Source: Clostridiales bacterium (GTDB lineage: Bacteria; Bacillota; DSM-16504; Desulfitibacterales; JAICDB01). From it: DNA of 64,000 bases. Position 1 is the stretch's first letter; every line of letters begins with the position of its first letter. Made by a program: the position numbers and the translations under genes. Below, one piece after another: positions 52,802 to 60,569 of the stretch. The notes beneath the pieces were generated by a model. The model was not told where the DNA came from, made no database searches, and saw only the letters and a program-made list of their open reading frames with translations. The stretch spans positions 1 to 64,000 of the forward strand of contig JAICDB010000012.1 in the NCBI GenBank assembly GCA_020063565.1, read 5' to 3'.

Positions 52802-54230
52802 ACTTTACAATACTCTTACCAGACAAAAGGAGGAATTTAAACCGGGAGAACCTAATAAGGTCAGAATGTATGTCTGTGGCCCTACCACCTATAACTGTAT
52901 TCACCTGGGAAACGCGAGGCCCCTTGTAGTATTTGATACAGTGAGAAGATACTTAAAATATAAGGGGTATGATGTACTCTATATTCAAAACTTTACCGAT
53001 ATTGACGACAAAATTATCAAGAGGGCAAATGAGGAAAATATAGACGCCAGAGCCCTGGCGGAAAAGTATATTTCCGAATACTTTAAGGATGCCGATGCCC
53101 TCAATGTAAAAAGGGCCGACCACTATCCAAAGGTCAGTGAGCACATAGATGATATAATTGCAGCTATCAAAAAATTAATAGACAAGGACTATGCCTATGT
53201 CATAGACGGTGATGTATACTTTAATGTACGAAAGTATGAAGATTACGGAAAATTATCCGGCCGCAGCCTTGATGAAATGAAATCCGGGGCCCGGGTCCAG
53301 ATAGATGAGCGCAAAAAGGATCCCCTGGATTTTGCACTTTGGAAATCGTCTAAGCCAGGGGAACCTTCCTGGGATAGCCCCTGGGGTAAGGGAAGACCGG
53401 GATGGCATATTGAATGTTCCGTAATGTCTACTAAGTACCTGGGAGAAACCTTTGATATCCATGGTGGAGGAGCCGATTTGATTTTTCCGCACCATGAAAA
53501 TGAAATAGCTCAGGCTGAAGCATGTACAGACTGTCAATTTGCTCGTTACTGGATGCATAACGGCTTCATTACAGTAAATAAAGAGAAAATGTCAAAGTCC
53601 CTCGGCAATTTTTTCCTGGTACGTGAAATACTGCAAAAATTTTCAGGAGATACTGTTAGGTTTTATCTTTTGTCTACCCATTACAGAAGTCCCCTTGATT
53701 TTGATAATGAAAAGCTTGCCATGAATGAAAAGAGTTTGCAAAGGATAAAAAATACCTTTGCCTTACTTGAGCAGACTTTAAATAAAAAACCGGTTGCGGG
53801 AAATGGTGATTCCGGTAATAGGATTTTAAAAAGTGTAGATCAATTAGTTGCCGATTTTGAAAGTGCTATGGATGATGATTTTAACACGGCACTGGCGCTT
53901 GCTGCTGTCTTTGAGTTCTGTAAGGAAATGAACATTACGATAAATGATGAATCCTTTAGACCTGATAAGGATACTTTGCAAGCTCTGGAGAAAGCCCGGG
54001 ATACACTTTATAAATTGGCAGGAGGGATATTGGGGATAATATTTAAAGCTGAGGACACTGCTGCATCAGATGACCTTGTAAGTGAGCTTGTACAAATTTT
54101 AATTGAAGTAAGACAAAATGCCCGGAAAAACAAAGACTGGACTACTGCTGATACCATCAGGGATAGGTTAAAGGAATGCGGAATCATATTGGAAGACTCG
54201 CCCCAGGGAACCCGCTGGAAAAAGTCTTAA
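52794..54230 (+). CDS. cysS: Cysteinyl-tRNA synthetase
   Basis: 478 aa class I synthetase with zinc ligand C28 in [16 protein letters not shown] (27-42, containing the HIGH-type motif), GWHIECSVM near 205 and [12 protein letters not shown] near 235 for the other zinc ligands, and KMSKSLGN near 267. The TTG at 52794 overlaps the cysE end by 8 nt, with GGAGG at 52780-52784. The stop codon is part of the TTAAAA repeat flanking element copy G. Confidence 0.97.
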   Translation: MIKLYNTLTRQKEEFKPGEPNKVRMYVCGPTTYNCIHLGNARPLVVFDTVRRYLKYKGYDVLYIQNFTDIDDKIIKRANEENIDARALAEKYISEYFKDADALNVKRADHYPKVSEHIDDIIAAIKKLIDKDYAYVIDGDVYFNVRKYEDYGKLSGRSLDEMKSGARVQIDERKKDPLDFALWKSSKPGEPSWDSPWGKGRPGWHIECSVMSTKYLGETFDIHGGGADLIFPHHENEIAQAEACTDCQFARYWMHNGFITVNKEKMSKSLGNFFLVREILQKFSGDTVRFYLLSTHYRSPLDFDNEKLAMNEKSLQRIKNTFALLEQTLNKKPVAGNGDSGNRILKSVDQLVADFESAMDDDFNTALALAAVFEFCKEMNITINDESFRPDKDTLQALEKARDTLYKLAGGILGIIFKAEDTAASDDLVSELVQILIEVRQNARKNKDWTTADTIRDRLKECGIILEDSPQGTRWKKS

Positions 54231-54232
54231 AA

Positions 54233-54405
54233 TGAAAGTTCGAAAAGGGAGCACGAGAGACACGACCCGGCACTTAATCTAATGTTTAGTAATGGGAAAC
54301 CTTTAAGTTATCGGTCGAAGTGAAACTTGAAGATTTAAAAAGAAAATAAACACCGAATTTAAGTGCCGGGGAAGTGGATTTCGCGCGGACTTTTCGAACA
54401 TCCTA
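54233..54405 (+). repeat. Interspersed TTCGAA element, copy G (173 bp, composite)
   Basis: Begins TGAAAGTTCGAAAAGGGAGC, ends GGACTTTTCGAACATCCTA, with the conserved interior GAAGTGGATTTCGCGCGGAC. Flanking direct repeat TTAAAA at 54227-54232 (covering the cysS stop) and 54406-54411. The interior carries a further inverted repeat CCCGGCACTTAA (54266-54277) / TTAAGTGCCGGG (54359-54370) around about 80 bp not seen in the other copies, suggesting a nested insertion. It ends a few bases before the mrnC ribosome site. Confidence 0.85.
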
Positions 54406-54425
54406 TTAAAAGGGGGGCGCAATAT

Positions 54426-54824
54426 TTGGAATTCAGAAGTAGGGACATAGCCCCGGAAAGCGTTTCCCCCCTCGCTCTGGCATATTTAGGGGATGCTGTG
54501 TACGAGCTTTTTGTACGTGAAACATTAATTCAGAGGGGGGTTATTGGGGTTAACAATTTACACCGGAAAACTGTAAAACTTGTTAAAGCTTCAGCCCAAG
54601 CAGAACTACTTCATAAGGTTGAAGATCAGCTTACTGAAGAAGAAATGAAAATTGTTAAAAAGGGCAGAAATACCAAATCTTCAGTACCTCGCAATGTTGA
54701 TATGGCTGATTACCGTTATAGTACAGGGTTTGAGGCTTTGGTCGGGTACCTCTATCTCAAAGGCGATAATGAGCGTTTTCAGGAATTATTTAAAGCAGCC
54801 ATTGAAGAAACTTTGGAAGTTTAG
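54426..54824 (+). CDS. mrnC: Mini-ribonuclease 3 (MrnC)
   Basis: 132 aa. An RNase III-like nuclease domain without a dsRNA-binding domain; it matures 23S rRNA in Bacillus. Motifs LALAYLGDAVYELFVRE (18-34) and the late VGYLYLKGD (near 110) correspond to the two RNase III signatures. TTG 54426 follows AAGGGGGG; a longer in-frame reading from 54363 would translate the end of element G and is rejected. thyX follows after 10 bp. Confidence 0.95.
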   Translation: MEFRSRDIAPESVSPLALAYLGDAVYELFVRETLIQRGVIGVNNLHRKTVKLVKASAQAELLHKVEDQLTEEEMKIVKKGRNTKSSVPRNVDMADYRYSTGFEALVGYLYLKGDNERFQELFKAAIEETLEV

Positions 54825-54834
54825 GGGGAGAAAC

Positions 54835-55575
54835 ATGGGAGAAACCGAATTAAAAGTGAAGCTTTTAAGATACACACCTGATCCGGAGGGTGTGGTTGCA
54901 GTTGCTGCAAGGTTATGTTATTCAGCTGATGATATAGAAACCGTTACCGGAAAGATGAAAGAAGAAAACAAAGCTAAATTCATAAATAAACTTTTAGATA
55001 TGGGACACCTTTCGCCTATTGAACATGTCAGCTTTACCTTTGGCATTGAAGGGGTTTCCCGCAGCTTGCTTGCGCAAATTACAAGGCATAGAATTGCCAG
55101 CTTTAGTGTTAAATCCCAAAGATATGTATCTGAAATGGCAGATGTGGATGAAGGCTTTTCTTATGTCATACCTCCCAGAATTAAAAAATTAGGCCTTGAA
55201 TATGTGCAAGAATTTGAGGCGCAGATGAAACAAATTCAAAAATGGTACAACTACTGGTGCGAGGTCTTGCAGGAAGAAGGCAAAGGTGCTCTGGAGGATG
55301 CCAGGTTTGTGCTGCCCAATGCTGCAGAAACTAAAATAGTAATGACAATGAATGCAAGGGAGCTGTATCACTTTTTTAGGCTGCGCTGTTGTAACAGAGC
55401 GCAGTGGGAAATCAGGGAGCTTGCCTGGGAAATGCTGAAGCTTGTCAAAAAAGTTGCTCCCGCAATATTTGTTTCTTCAGGGCCGGATTGTGTCAGCGGT
55501 AGTTGTAGTGAAGGTGAAATGAGCTGTGGTCGTATTAAGGAAGTGAGAGCAAGATATAAAGAACTAAATGCCTGA
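54835..55575 (+). CDS. thyX: FAD-dependent thymidylate synthase ThyX
   Basis: 246 aa. Makes dTMP from dUMP with FAD and methylenetetrahydrofolate. The ThyX motif reads TRHRIASFSVKSQRY (near 82-96), with the RHRxxSxxxxSxR pattern. The ATG at 54835 has GGGGGAG upstream. Used in place of or beside ThyA; no thyA is seen here. Located between mrnC and rlmB, a known clostridial order. Confidence 0.96.
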   Translation: MGETELKVKLLRYTPDPEGVVAVAARLCYSADDIETVTGKMKEENKAKFINKLLDMGHLSPIEHVSFTFGIEGVSRSLLAQITRHRIASFSVKSQRYVSEMADVDEGFSYVIPPRIKKLGLEYVQEFEAQMKQIQKWYNYWCEVLQEEGKGALEDARFVLPNAAETKIVMTMNARELYHFFRLRCCNRAQWEIRELAWEMLKLVKKVAPAIFVSSGPDCVSGSCSEGEMSCGRIKEVRARYKELNA

Positions 55576-55593
55576 TTGGAGGATCCTAGATAT

Positions 55594-56337
55594 ATGCAAA
55601 ACACTATCATTGCAGGTAAAAATCCCGTTATGGAAGCTTTAAAATCAGGGCGTTCCATTAATAAAATTATGGTTATAAAAGGGAAAACGGGAGGCTTAAA
55701 TAGGCATCTCAGCCTGGCTTCCAAGAAAAAAATTCCTATCCAAACGGTATCTGCCTCTAAATTGGACGAGCTTAGTCCTGAAAGAAACCACCAGGGAATA
55801 ATTGCTGAAGTAGCAACAAAGGATTATGTTGATTTCGATGAGATGTTAAATGCCAGTAAAAAAAGTACTGAACCATTCCTTATTCTACTCGACGGCCTTG
55901 AAGATCCGCGAAATTTAGGAGCCATTATGCGAACAGCTGAAGCAGTTGCATGTCATGGTATAATAATACCTAAAAGAAGGAGTGTCTCATTAAATCAGAC
56001 AGTAGCTAAGACAAGTGCAGGCGCCATAGAATATGTACCTGTCAGCAGGGTTCCTAACCTTGTGATGGCAATGGAAAAACTTAAAAAAGAAGGTTTTTGG
56101 ATAGTAGGCTGTGAGGCTTCCGCTAACGAAAACATTTATGATTTGAATTTAAAGGGGCCCATAGCTGTGGTTATCGGTAGTGAAGGGAAAGGTCTCAACC
56201 GGTTGGTAGCAGAAAACTGTGACTTTTTAGCCAAAATACCAATGAAGGGGAAATTGAACTCATTAAATGCTTCTGTTGCAGCATCCATAGTAATGTATGA
56301 GGTTCTGCGACAAAGGCAGGGATGTTATAAATCGTGA
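55594..56337 (+). CDS. rlmB: 23S rRNA (guanosine-2'-O)-methyltransferase RlmB family (YacO)
   Basis: 247 aa SpoU/TrmH methyltransferase: N-terminal L30e-like substrate-binding domain (1-80) with SPERNHQGIIA, then the trefoil-knot SPOUT domain with LDGLEDPRNLGAIMRTAEA (near 97-115), IGSEGKGL (near 195) and IPMKGKLNSLNASVAASI (near 212-230). ATG 55594 follows GGAGG by 11 nt; TTG 55576 is an alternative start that overlaps the ribosome site. Confidence 0.95.
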   Translation: MQNTIIAGKNPVMEALKSGRSINKIMVIKGKTGGLNRHLSLASKKKIPIQTVSASKLDELSPERNHQGIIAEVATKDYVDFDEMLNASKKSTEPFLILLDGLEDPRNLGAIMRTAEAVACHGIIIPKRRSVSLNQTVAKTSAGAIEYVPVSRVPNLVMAMEKLKKEGFWIVGCEASANENIYDLNLKGPIAVVIGSEGKGLNRLVAENCDFLAKIPMKGKLNSLNASVAASIVMYEVLRQRQGCYKS

Positions 56338-56357
56338 ATGACTGGTGGGTGTGAGCT

Positions 56358-56870
56358 GTGGAAGAATTTCTAATCGTTGATGGTTATAATATTATCAATA
56401 ATTGGCCTAATTTAGCCGAGCTAAAAGATCATAATTTGGAACATGCCAGAGATAAGCTGCTTGAAACTCTGCAAAACTATGCCGCCTATAAAAATATTAA
56501 AATTATCCTGGTCTTTGATGCCCACCTGTCGGAAAGTAAAATGCGTTCTTCATATCTTGAAAATGGTGTTGAAGTTATCTATAGCAAAAAAGGTGAAACA
56601 GCAGATATGGTAATTGAAAAAATAATAGATTGTATGCCTCCCCGATCAAAAGTTATAGTGGCTACATCAGACTGGGCAGAGCAGAGATTGGTTATGGGTA
56701 AAGGCGCTTTAAGAATGCCTGCTAGAGAACTGTACTACAAGGTTCAGAGCGCTGAAAAAAACATCAAAAAAACTATAGAAAAAACTAAAAAAAAATCAAG
56801 TAGTCTCTTAGAGGCGCAACTTGAAGAAGAAGTTCGAAAAAAGCTGGAAGCTTGGCGGAGAAAGTCTTGA
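56358..56870 (+). CDS. yacP: NYN-domain ribonuclease, Rae1/YacP family
   Basis: 170 aa. PIN-like NYN fold starting FLIVDGYNIINNWP (4-17) with acidic residues D8, D52 (LVFDAH) and D94 region (ATSDWAEQ). The Bacillus homologue Rae1 cleaves mRNA on the ribosome. C-terminal Lys/Glu-rich helix. GTG 56358 is the start; its ribosome site is weak. Between rlmB and sigH as in Bacillus. Confidence 0.93.
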   Translation: MEEFLIVDGYNIINNWPNLAELKDHNLEHARDKLLETLQNYAAYKNIKIILVFDAHLSESKMRSSYLENGVEVIYSKKGETADMVIEKIIDCMPPRSKVIVATSDWAEQRLVMGKGALRMPARELYYKVQSAEKNIKKTIEKTKKKSSSLLEAQLEEEVRKKLEAWRRKS

Positions 56871-56884
56871 GAAGCCAAAACTCT

Positions 56885-56914
56885 GTTGATTTTGCTGGTA
56901 TTGTAAGGTATAAT
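56885..56914 (+). promoter_or_regulatory. Sigma-A promoter of sigH
   Basis: TTGATT (56885-56890), 18-bp spacer, TATAAT (56909-56914), with a long leader of about 145 nt before the sigH start. Confidence 0.7.
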
Positions 56915-57058
56915 TATGTATGGTAGTGGACAAACTATAAGTTTTTAAAAATTTTAGGAAAGTTTTTGAGGTGTTTTGCGTATATATCTTTTGGATGGCT
57001 TGATGGGACTCTTTCTGCAAAAGTGCCATGGTTTAAACTCTTAGGTGGAGGCGATGAC

Positions 57059-57703
57059 ATGAGCGTAAATGCCCAAAAAGATTCTTACCAGAGCTATGAA
57101 GTTTTGGTCGACGAAGATATTGTTAGCATAGCGCAGATGGGAGACAATGAAGCTCAGGAATATTTAATCAACAAGTACAAGAATTTTGTAAGGGCTAAAG
57201 CTCGCTCATATTTCTTGATTGGTGCCGATAAGGAAGATATTATTCAGGAAGGTATGATAGGTCTGTATAAGGCTATTCGTGATTTTAAAGGCGATAAGCT
57301 CTCCTCATTCCGGGCATTTGCAGAGTTATGCGTCACACGTCAGATTATCACTGCTATCAAAACTGCCACCAGGCAAAAGCATATCCCTCTGAACTCATAT
57401 GTGTCGCTTAATAAACCTATCTATGATGAGGATTCAGACCGTACTTTATTAGATGTGATCTCAGGTTCCCAGATAACTGATCCTGAAGAATTGATTATAA
57501 GTAGAGAAGAATTTGATGATATTGAGGAAAAAATGTGTGAAATCTTAAGTTCTTTGGAATGGGAAGTTTTAATGTCTTACCTTGAAGGAAAGTCTTATCA
57601 GGAGATTGCTCGTGATCTCAAGCGTCACGTAAAGTCTATTGATAATGCTTTACAAAGGGTGAAAAGAAAACTGGAGAAGTACCTTGAAAAAAGGGAAGTT
57701 TGA
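57059..57703 (+). CDS. sigH: RNA polymerase sigma-H factor (SigH/Spo0H)
   Basis: 214 aa: region 2 (about 30-105, with GADKEDIIQEGMIGLYKAIRDF), linker RQKHIPLNSYVSLNKPIYDEDSDRTLLD typical of SigH, region 4 HTH (about 160-210, SLEWEVLMSYLEGKSYQEIA). Directs early sporulation and competence genes; spoVG in this window has a matching promoter. ATG 57059 follows AGGTGGAGG. The upstream in-frame extension to 56966 has no homology and is the leader. Confidence 0.96.
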   Translation: MSVNAQKDSYQSYEVLVDEDIVSIAQMGDNEAQEYLINKYKNFVRAKARSYFLIGADKEDIIQEGMIGLYKAIRDFKGDKLSSFRAFAELCVTRQIITAIKTATRQKHIPLNSYVSLNKPIYDEDSDRTLLDVISGSQITDPEELIISREEFDDIEEKMCEILSSLEWEVLMSYLEGKSYQEIARDLKRHVKSIDNALQRVKRKLEKYLEKREV

Positions 57704-57729
57704 TTCCAGAAAAAGGAACAAAAAATTTC

Positions 57730-57758
57730 TTGACTTATATCTTTAGACGTGATAATAT
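57730..57758 (+). promoter_or_regulatory. Promoter of the tRNA cluster
   Basis: TTGACT (57730-57735), 17-bp spacer, TAATAT (57753-57758); GATAAT at 57751 is an alternative -10 with a short spacer. It lies about 50 bp before tRNA-Tyr. Confidence 0.65.
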
Positions 57759-57810
57759 AAAGAATGTCGCCGGAAGGAAAGATTCTTCGGCGCTTAAAAA
57801 TGGATAACGT

Positions 57811-57896
57811 GGAGAGGTTCCCGAGTTGGCCAAAGGGGGCAGACTGTAAATCTGCTGGCGTTGCCTTCACTGGTTCGAATCCAGTCCTCTCCACCA
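57811..57896 (+). tRNA. tRNA-Tyr (anticodon GTA)
   Basis: 86-nt class II tRNA with a long variable arm. Acceptor GGAGAGG (57811-57817) pairs with CCTCTCC (57886-57892), discriminator A, CCA encoded (57894-57896). The anticodon loop reads CTGTAAA. Confidence 0.97.
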
Positions 57897-57905
57897 TTAT
57901 TAAAC

Positions 57906-58017
57906 AAAAGTTCGAAAAGGAGCACGAGAGACACAAGAAGTTCAAGGAGTTAAAGTCTCTGAGTAGTACAGGGGACAAGACGAAGTGGATTTCGCGCGGA
58001 CTTTTCGAACAACCTCT
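57906..58017 (+). repeat. Interspersed TTCGAA element, copy H (112 bp)
   Basis: Full-length copy: AAAAGTTCGAAAAGGAGC at the 5' end, GGAGCACGAGAGACAC in common with A2 and G, GAAGTGGATTTCGCGCGGAC before the 3' end CTTTTCGAACAACCTC. Flanked by TTAAAC (57900-57905 and 58018-58023). It lies inside the tRNA cluster, between tRNA-Tyr and tRNA-fMet. Confidence 0.87.
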
Positions 58018-58025
58018 TTAAACGT

Positions 58026-58101
<76 letters not shown>

Positions 58102-58108
58102 TTTTTAT

Positions 58109-58185
58109 GCCCATGTAGCTCAGGAGGTTAGAGCGTCGCCTTGGTAAGGCGGAGGTCACCGGTTCAAATCCGGTCATGGGCTCCA
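58109..58185 (+). tRNA. tRNA-Thr (anticodon GGT)
   Basis: Acceptor GCCCATG (58109-58115) pairs with CATGGGC (58175-58181), discriminator T, CCA 58183-58185. The anticodon loop reads TTGGTAA. Last tRNA of the cluster, 7 bp after tRNA-fMet, and the boundary to the defence region. Confidence 0.97.
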
Positions 58186-58197
58186 GTGAAAACTAGC

Positions 58198-58235
58198 TAT
58201 CCCAGGCCTTTTGAGGTCTGGGATATTTTTATTTA
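58198..58235 (+). terminator. Terminator of the tRNA cluster
   Basis: Stem TATCCCAGGCC (58198-58208) / GGTCTGGGATA (58215-58225) with one G-T pair, followed by TTTTTATTT. Confidence 0.9.
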
Positions 58236-58435
58236 TTCTTGCATGAAGCACCACTCCTTTCTAAATGCTATTATCAGATAAGCTTCATTCCATAAATCAG
58301 AGTTAAAACTTATAGGGAATTCCTTAAGCTCGCTTCAATTATATACAATAATATTTTTGGAAAAGTCAAATTATCAGGTATGCAAATTGTGTATTTTTGT
58401 ATATAATATAATAAAAAGCTTCTAGGATGGTGAAT

Positions 58436-59581
58436 ATGGATAGTAAAGTTATTGGTGCGAATCTCCGTCGAATTCGTGAATCTAAGGGTTTCAGCCAATC
58501 CCAGGTGGCTGACCGTGCAGGAATTTCAAGAGTTGCGTACCGGAACATTGAAATTGGCAAGTCAACTCCGAAAGTATCTACTTTACAAAATATCGTGTCT
58601 AGTCTTGATGTGAAGCTCCAAGATCTTTTTACTCCGATTCGTATGTTAGAAAAAGTGAGATTTCGGTCGTTAAAAAAAATGACTAGCCGCGACAGTATTT
58701 TAACTGAAGTAGCACGATGGTTGGATGACTTTAATTATTTACAAGATTTGCTAGGTAGAAGTACGAATTACAAATTCAAGGATCTTGTTAGTGAATTATC
58801 ATCTATGGATGAAGGAACTGATAGAGCCATGTATGCTGCTGAAAAAGCACGCAAAATCTTAAAGTTAACAGAAAAAGAACCTATTCGTGATATAGCCGGA
58901 TTACTTGAATCCAGTGGAATAAAACTATATCCACTAAGTCTTGCTTCGGATGGCTTTTTTGGACTATCAGTTGCAGAAGAAGACGGAGGTCCAGCTATTG
59001 TTGTCAATGTCTGGGAAAGAATCTCTGTAGAGCGATGGATTTTTAGTGCTGCTCATGAACTGGGGCATTTACTTCTTCATTTAGACGCTTATAATGTGAA
59101 AGAAAGTGAAGAAGATAAAGCTCAAGAAGATGAAGCAAATACTTTTGCGTCTTTTTTCTTAATGCCTGAAAAAGCCTTTAAAACCGAATGGGACGACACT
59201 TATGGTTTATCCTTAGTAGATCGAGTATTTAAGGTAAAGCAAATATTTCAGGTTAGTTATAAAACTGTTCTTTATCGACTTTCGGAAACCCAAGGAAACT
59301 CCGTATGGGGAAAGTTCCAAGTTGCTTACAAAGCAAGAACCGGGAAAACCCTGGGTTTGACTGATGAACCGCAAGCTTTGTCTCCAGATAAATTTCAACA
59401 ATCTGAAGTTTTGCGTTCCAAAGAGCCCCATTCCCTTTCTCCTTCCTGTTTTATTGAAGATTGTTTATCGAGGCTAGTTCGTGAAGCTATAGAAAAAGAC
59501 AAAATTACCATGAGTCGTGGTGCGGAGATATTAAGATTGGATTTTCAAGCTATGCGTGAAAGAATTAATTCATGGGTGTAA
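58436..59581 (+). CDS. HTH (XRE) - ImmA/IrrE metallopeptidase fusion
   Basis: 381 aa. N-terminal XRE helix-turn-helix (about 1-60, LRRIRESKGFSQSQVADRAGIS) and a central ImmA/IrrE (COG2856) metallopeptidase domain with HELGH (H207, E208, H211) in AAHELGHLLLHL, then the third-ligand region EDEANTFASFFLMP. Such proteins control mobile elements or act as antitoxin-like regulators by cleaving or sensing a repressor. ATG 58436 with AGGA 8 nt upstream; ATG 58427 overlaps that site. AT-rich upstream region with TATAAT-like boxes (58402-58412). The PIN gene starts 3 nt after its stop. Confidence 0.9.
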   Translation: MDSKVIGANLRRIRESKGFSQSQVADRAGISRVAYRNIEIGKSTPKVSTLQNIVSSLDVKLQDLFTPIRMLEKVRFRSLKKMTSRDSILTEVARWLDDFNYLQDLLGRSTNYKFKDLVSELSSMDEGTDRAMYAAEKARKILKLTEKEPIRDIAGLLESSGIKLYPLSLASDGFFGLSVAEEDGGPAIVVNVWERISVERWIFSAAHELGHLLLHLDAYNVKESEEDKAQEDEANTFASFFLMPEKAFKTEWDDTYGLSLVDRVFKVKQIFQVSYKTVLYRLSETQGNSVWGKFQVAYKARTGKTLGLTDEPQALSPDKFQQSEVLRSKEPHSLSPSCFIEDCLSRLVREAIEKDKITMSRGAEILRLDFQAMRERINSWV

Positions 59582-59584
59582 GAT

Positions 59585-60112
59585 ATGGGTACACGAAAAA
59601 AAACATTTTTAATACTGGATGCCAACATTCTGATAGATTTATACAAGTGCGATTGGACCTTAGTAAAACTGATTTCTACTCATGTAGGCAAAATACATTT
59701 AGCTACCCCTGTTTTAAGCGAAGTAAACGAAATCGACGAGGATGACTGCGTGAAGTTTGGAATTGTACTTGTAGAGCCAGAACTGGAACATGTTATATCA
59801 GCATCGCAAGCAAAAGGACCATTATCTTTTCAGGATAACTTATGTTTAATTCTTGCCAAGGAATATGGCTGGACTTGTGTCTCGAATGACAAACCTCTAA
59901 GAAAGAAATGTCAAGATGAAGAAGTCCCAGTAATCTGGGGTATTGAACTGATCTGTATATTAGTAGAAGCGGGTGGGTTGCCTGTTGAACAAGCAAAAGA
60001 TGTTATAAAAGGAATACAAGAGTCAAACCCGAAATATATCACCGACAATATTGTAAAAAAAGCCTTGCGTAGATTAGGCTTGGATAATTGTCGGGTCAAA
60101 GATATTCAATAG
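59585..60112 (+). CDS. PIN-domain protein, partner of the HTH-ImmA/IrrE protein
   Basis: 175 aa. PIN-like nuclease fold with the acidic set D12 (LILDANILIDLY), E46 (PVLSEVNEI), D84 (LSFQDNLCLILAKE) and D102 (CVSNDKPLRK), all present, so probably active RNase. A C-terminal helical part follows (ELICILVEAGGLPVEQAKDVI). It lies 3 nt after the HTH-ImmA gene, so the two form a coupled module of toxin-antitoxin appearance. Its ribosome site is weak, consistent with translational coupling. Confidence 0.85.
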   Translation: MGTRKKTFLILDANILIDLYKCDWTLVKLISTHVGKIHLATPVLSEVNEIDEDDCVKFGIVLVEPELEHVISASQAKGPLSFQDNLCLILAKEYGWTCVSNDKPLRKKCQDEEVPVIWGIELICILVEAGGLPVEQAKDVIKGIQESNPKYITDNIVKKALRRLGLDNCRVKDIQ

Positions 60113-60224
60113 TCATGCATAAAACAAAGTTTTTCACCGAACTTTTCCATTTGTTTATGCGTTATGTTAATGACTTACGAGGGTTTCAATTTTCCCCTAA
60201 AAATATCTAAAATAGGTGATGACG

Positions 60225-60428
60225 ATGAATGAAATAGCCTATAAAAAGTGGCTTGAAATCCCAAAAAATATTAGGCAAAAGTTGGAGCAAAATGTATGGT
60301 GCGGAAATTGTATGCGTGCAGTACAAATAGTAGATTATAAAGTTAAGAGTCACCAGCTGGGACTCATGTTGACCGGGCAATGTAAAAACTGTGGGCATGA
60401 AGTGGTAAGGGTCATTGAGGGTAATTAG
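60225..60428 (+). CDS. Small zinc-ribbon protein of unknown function
   Basis: 67 aa with two CxxC pairs (C26/C29 in WCGNCM, C53/C56 in GQCKNCGHE), a short rubredoxin-like zinc ribbon. No other motif. ATG 60225 has AGGTG 6 nt upstream; GTG 60216 and ATG 60219 are alternatives. A perfect 16-bp hairpin follows, so it is transcribed apart from brxF. Confidence 0.7.
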   Translation: MNEIAYKKWLEIPKNIRQKLEQNVWCGNCMRAVQIVDYKVKSHQLGLMLTGQCKNCGHEVVRVIEGN

Positions 60429-60464
60429 CAGAAAACCGTTTTGGCAAACCAAAACGGTTTTCTG
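60429..60464. terminator. Long hairpin terminator before brxF
   Basis: Perfect 16-bp stem CAGAAAACCGTTTTGG (60429-60444) / CCAAAACGGTTTTCTG (60449-60464), loop CAAA. The T-tract is inside the 3' arm, so termination may be partial. The next ~100 bp are AT-rich and should hold the brxF promoter, but no strong hexamer pair is seen. Confidence 0.75.
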
Positions 60465-60569
60465 ATGATTATGACAGGAATTTATTATCTTGATGTTGAA
60501 TTCATTTACAGAAAAAGGTTATGGAATTTATGATTGTGTTAGAATTTTAACTAAAAAGAGGTTGTTTAA

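Noticed and set aside
54363-54425. N-terminal extension of mrnC reading GKWISRGLFEHPIKRG
   Set aside because: It is translation of the 3' end of element G; the same peptide-like string arises from copy H in the tRNA cluster. The real start is TTG 54426 behind AAGGGGGG.
54652-54834. Upstream extension of thyX over mrnC
   Set aside because: The frame is open but overlaps 170 bp of mrnC and has no family resemblance; ATG 54835 has a clear GGGGGAG site.
56966-57058. N-terminal extension of sigH
   Set aside because: No homology to SigH; AGGTGGAGG precedes ATG 57059.
57764-58021. 85-codon frame across tRNA-Tyr and element H
   Set aside because: It passes straight through a tRNA gene and has no ribosome site.
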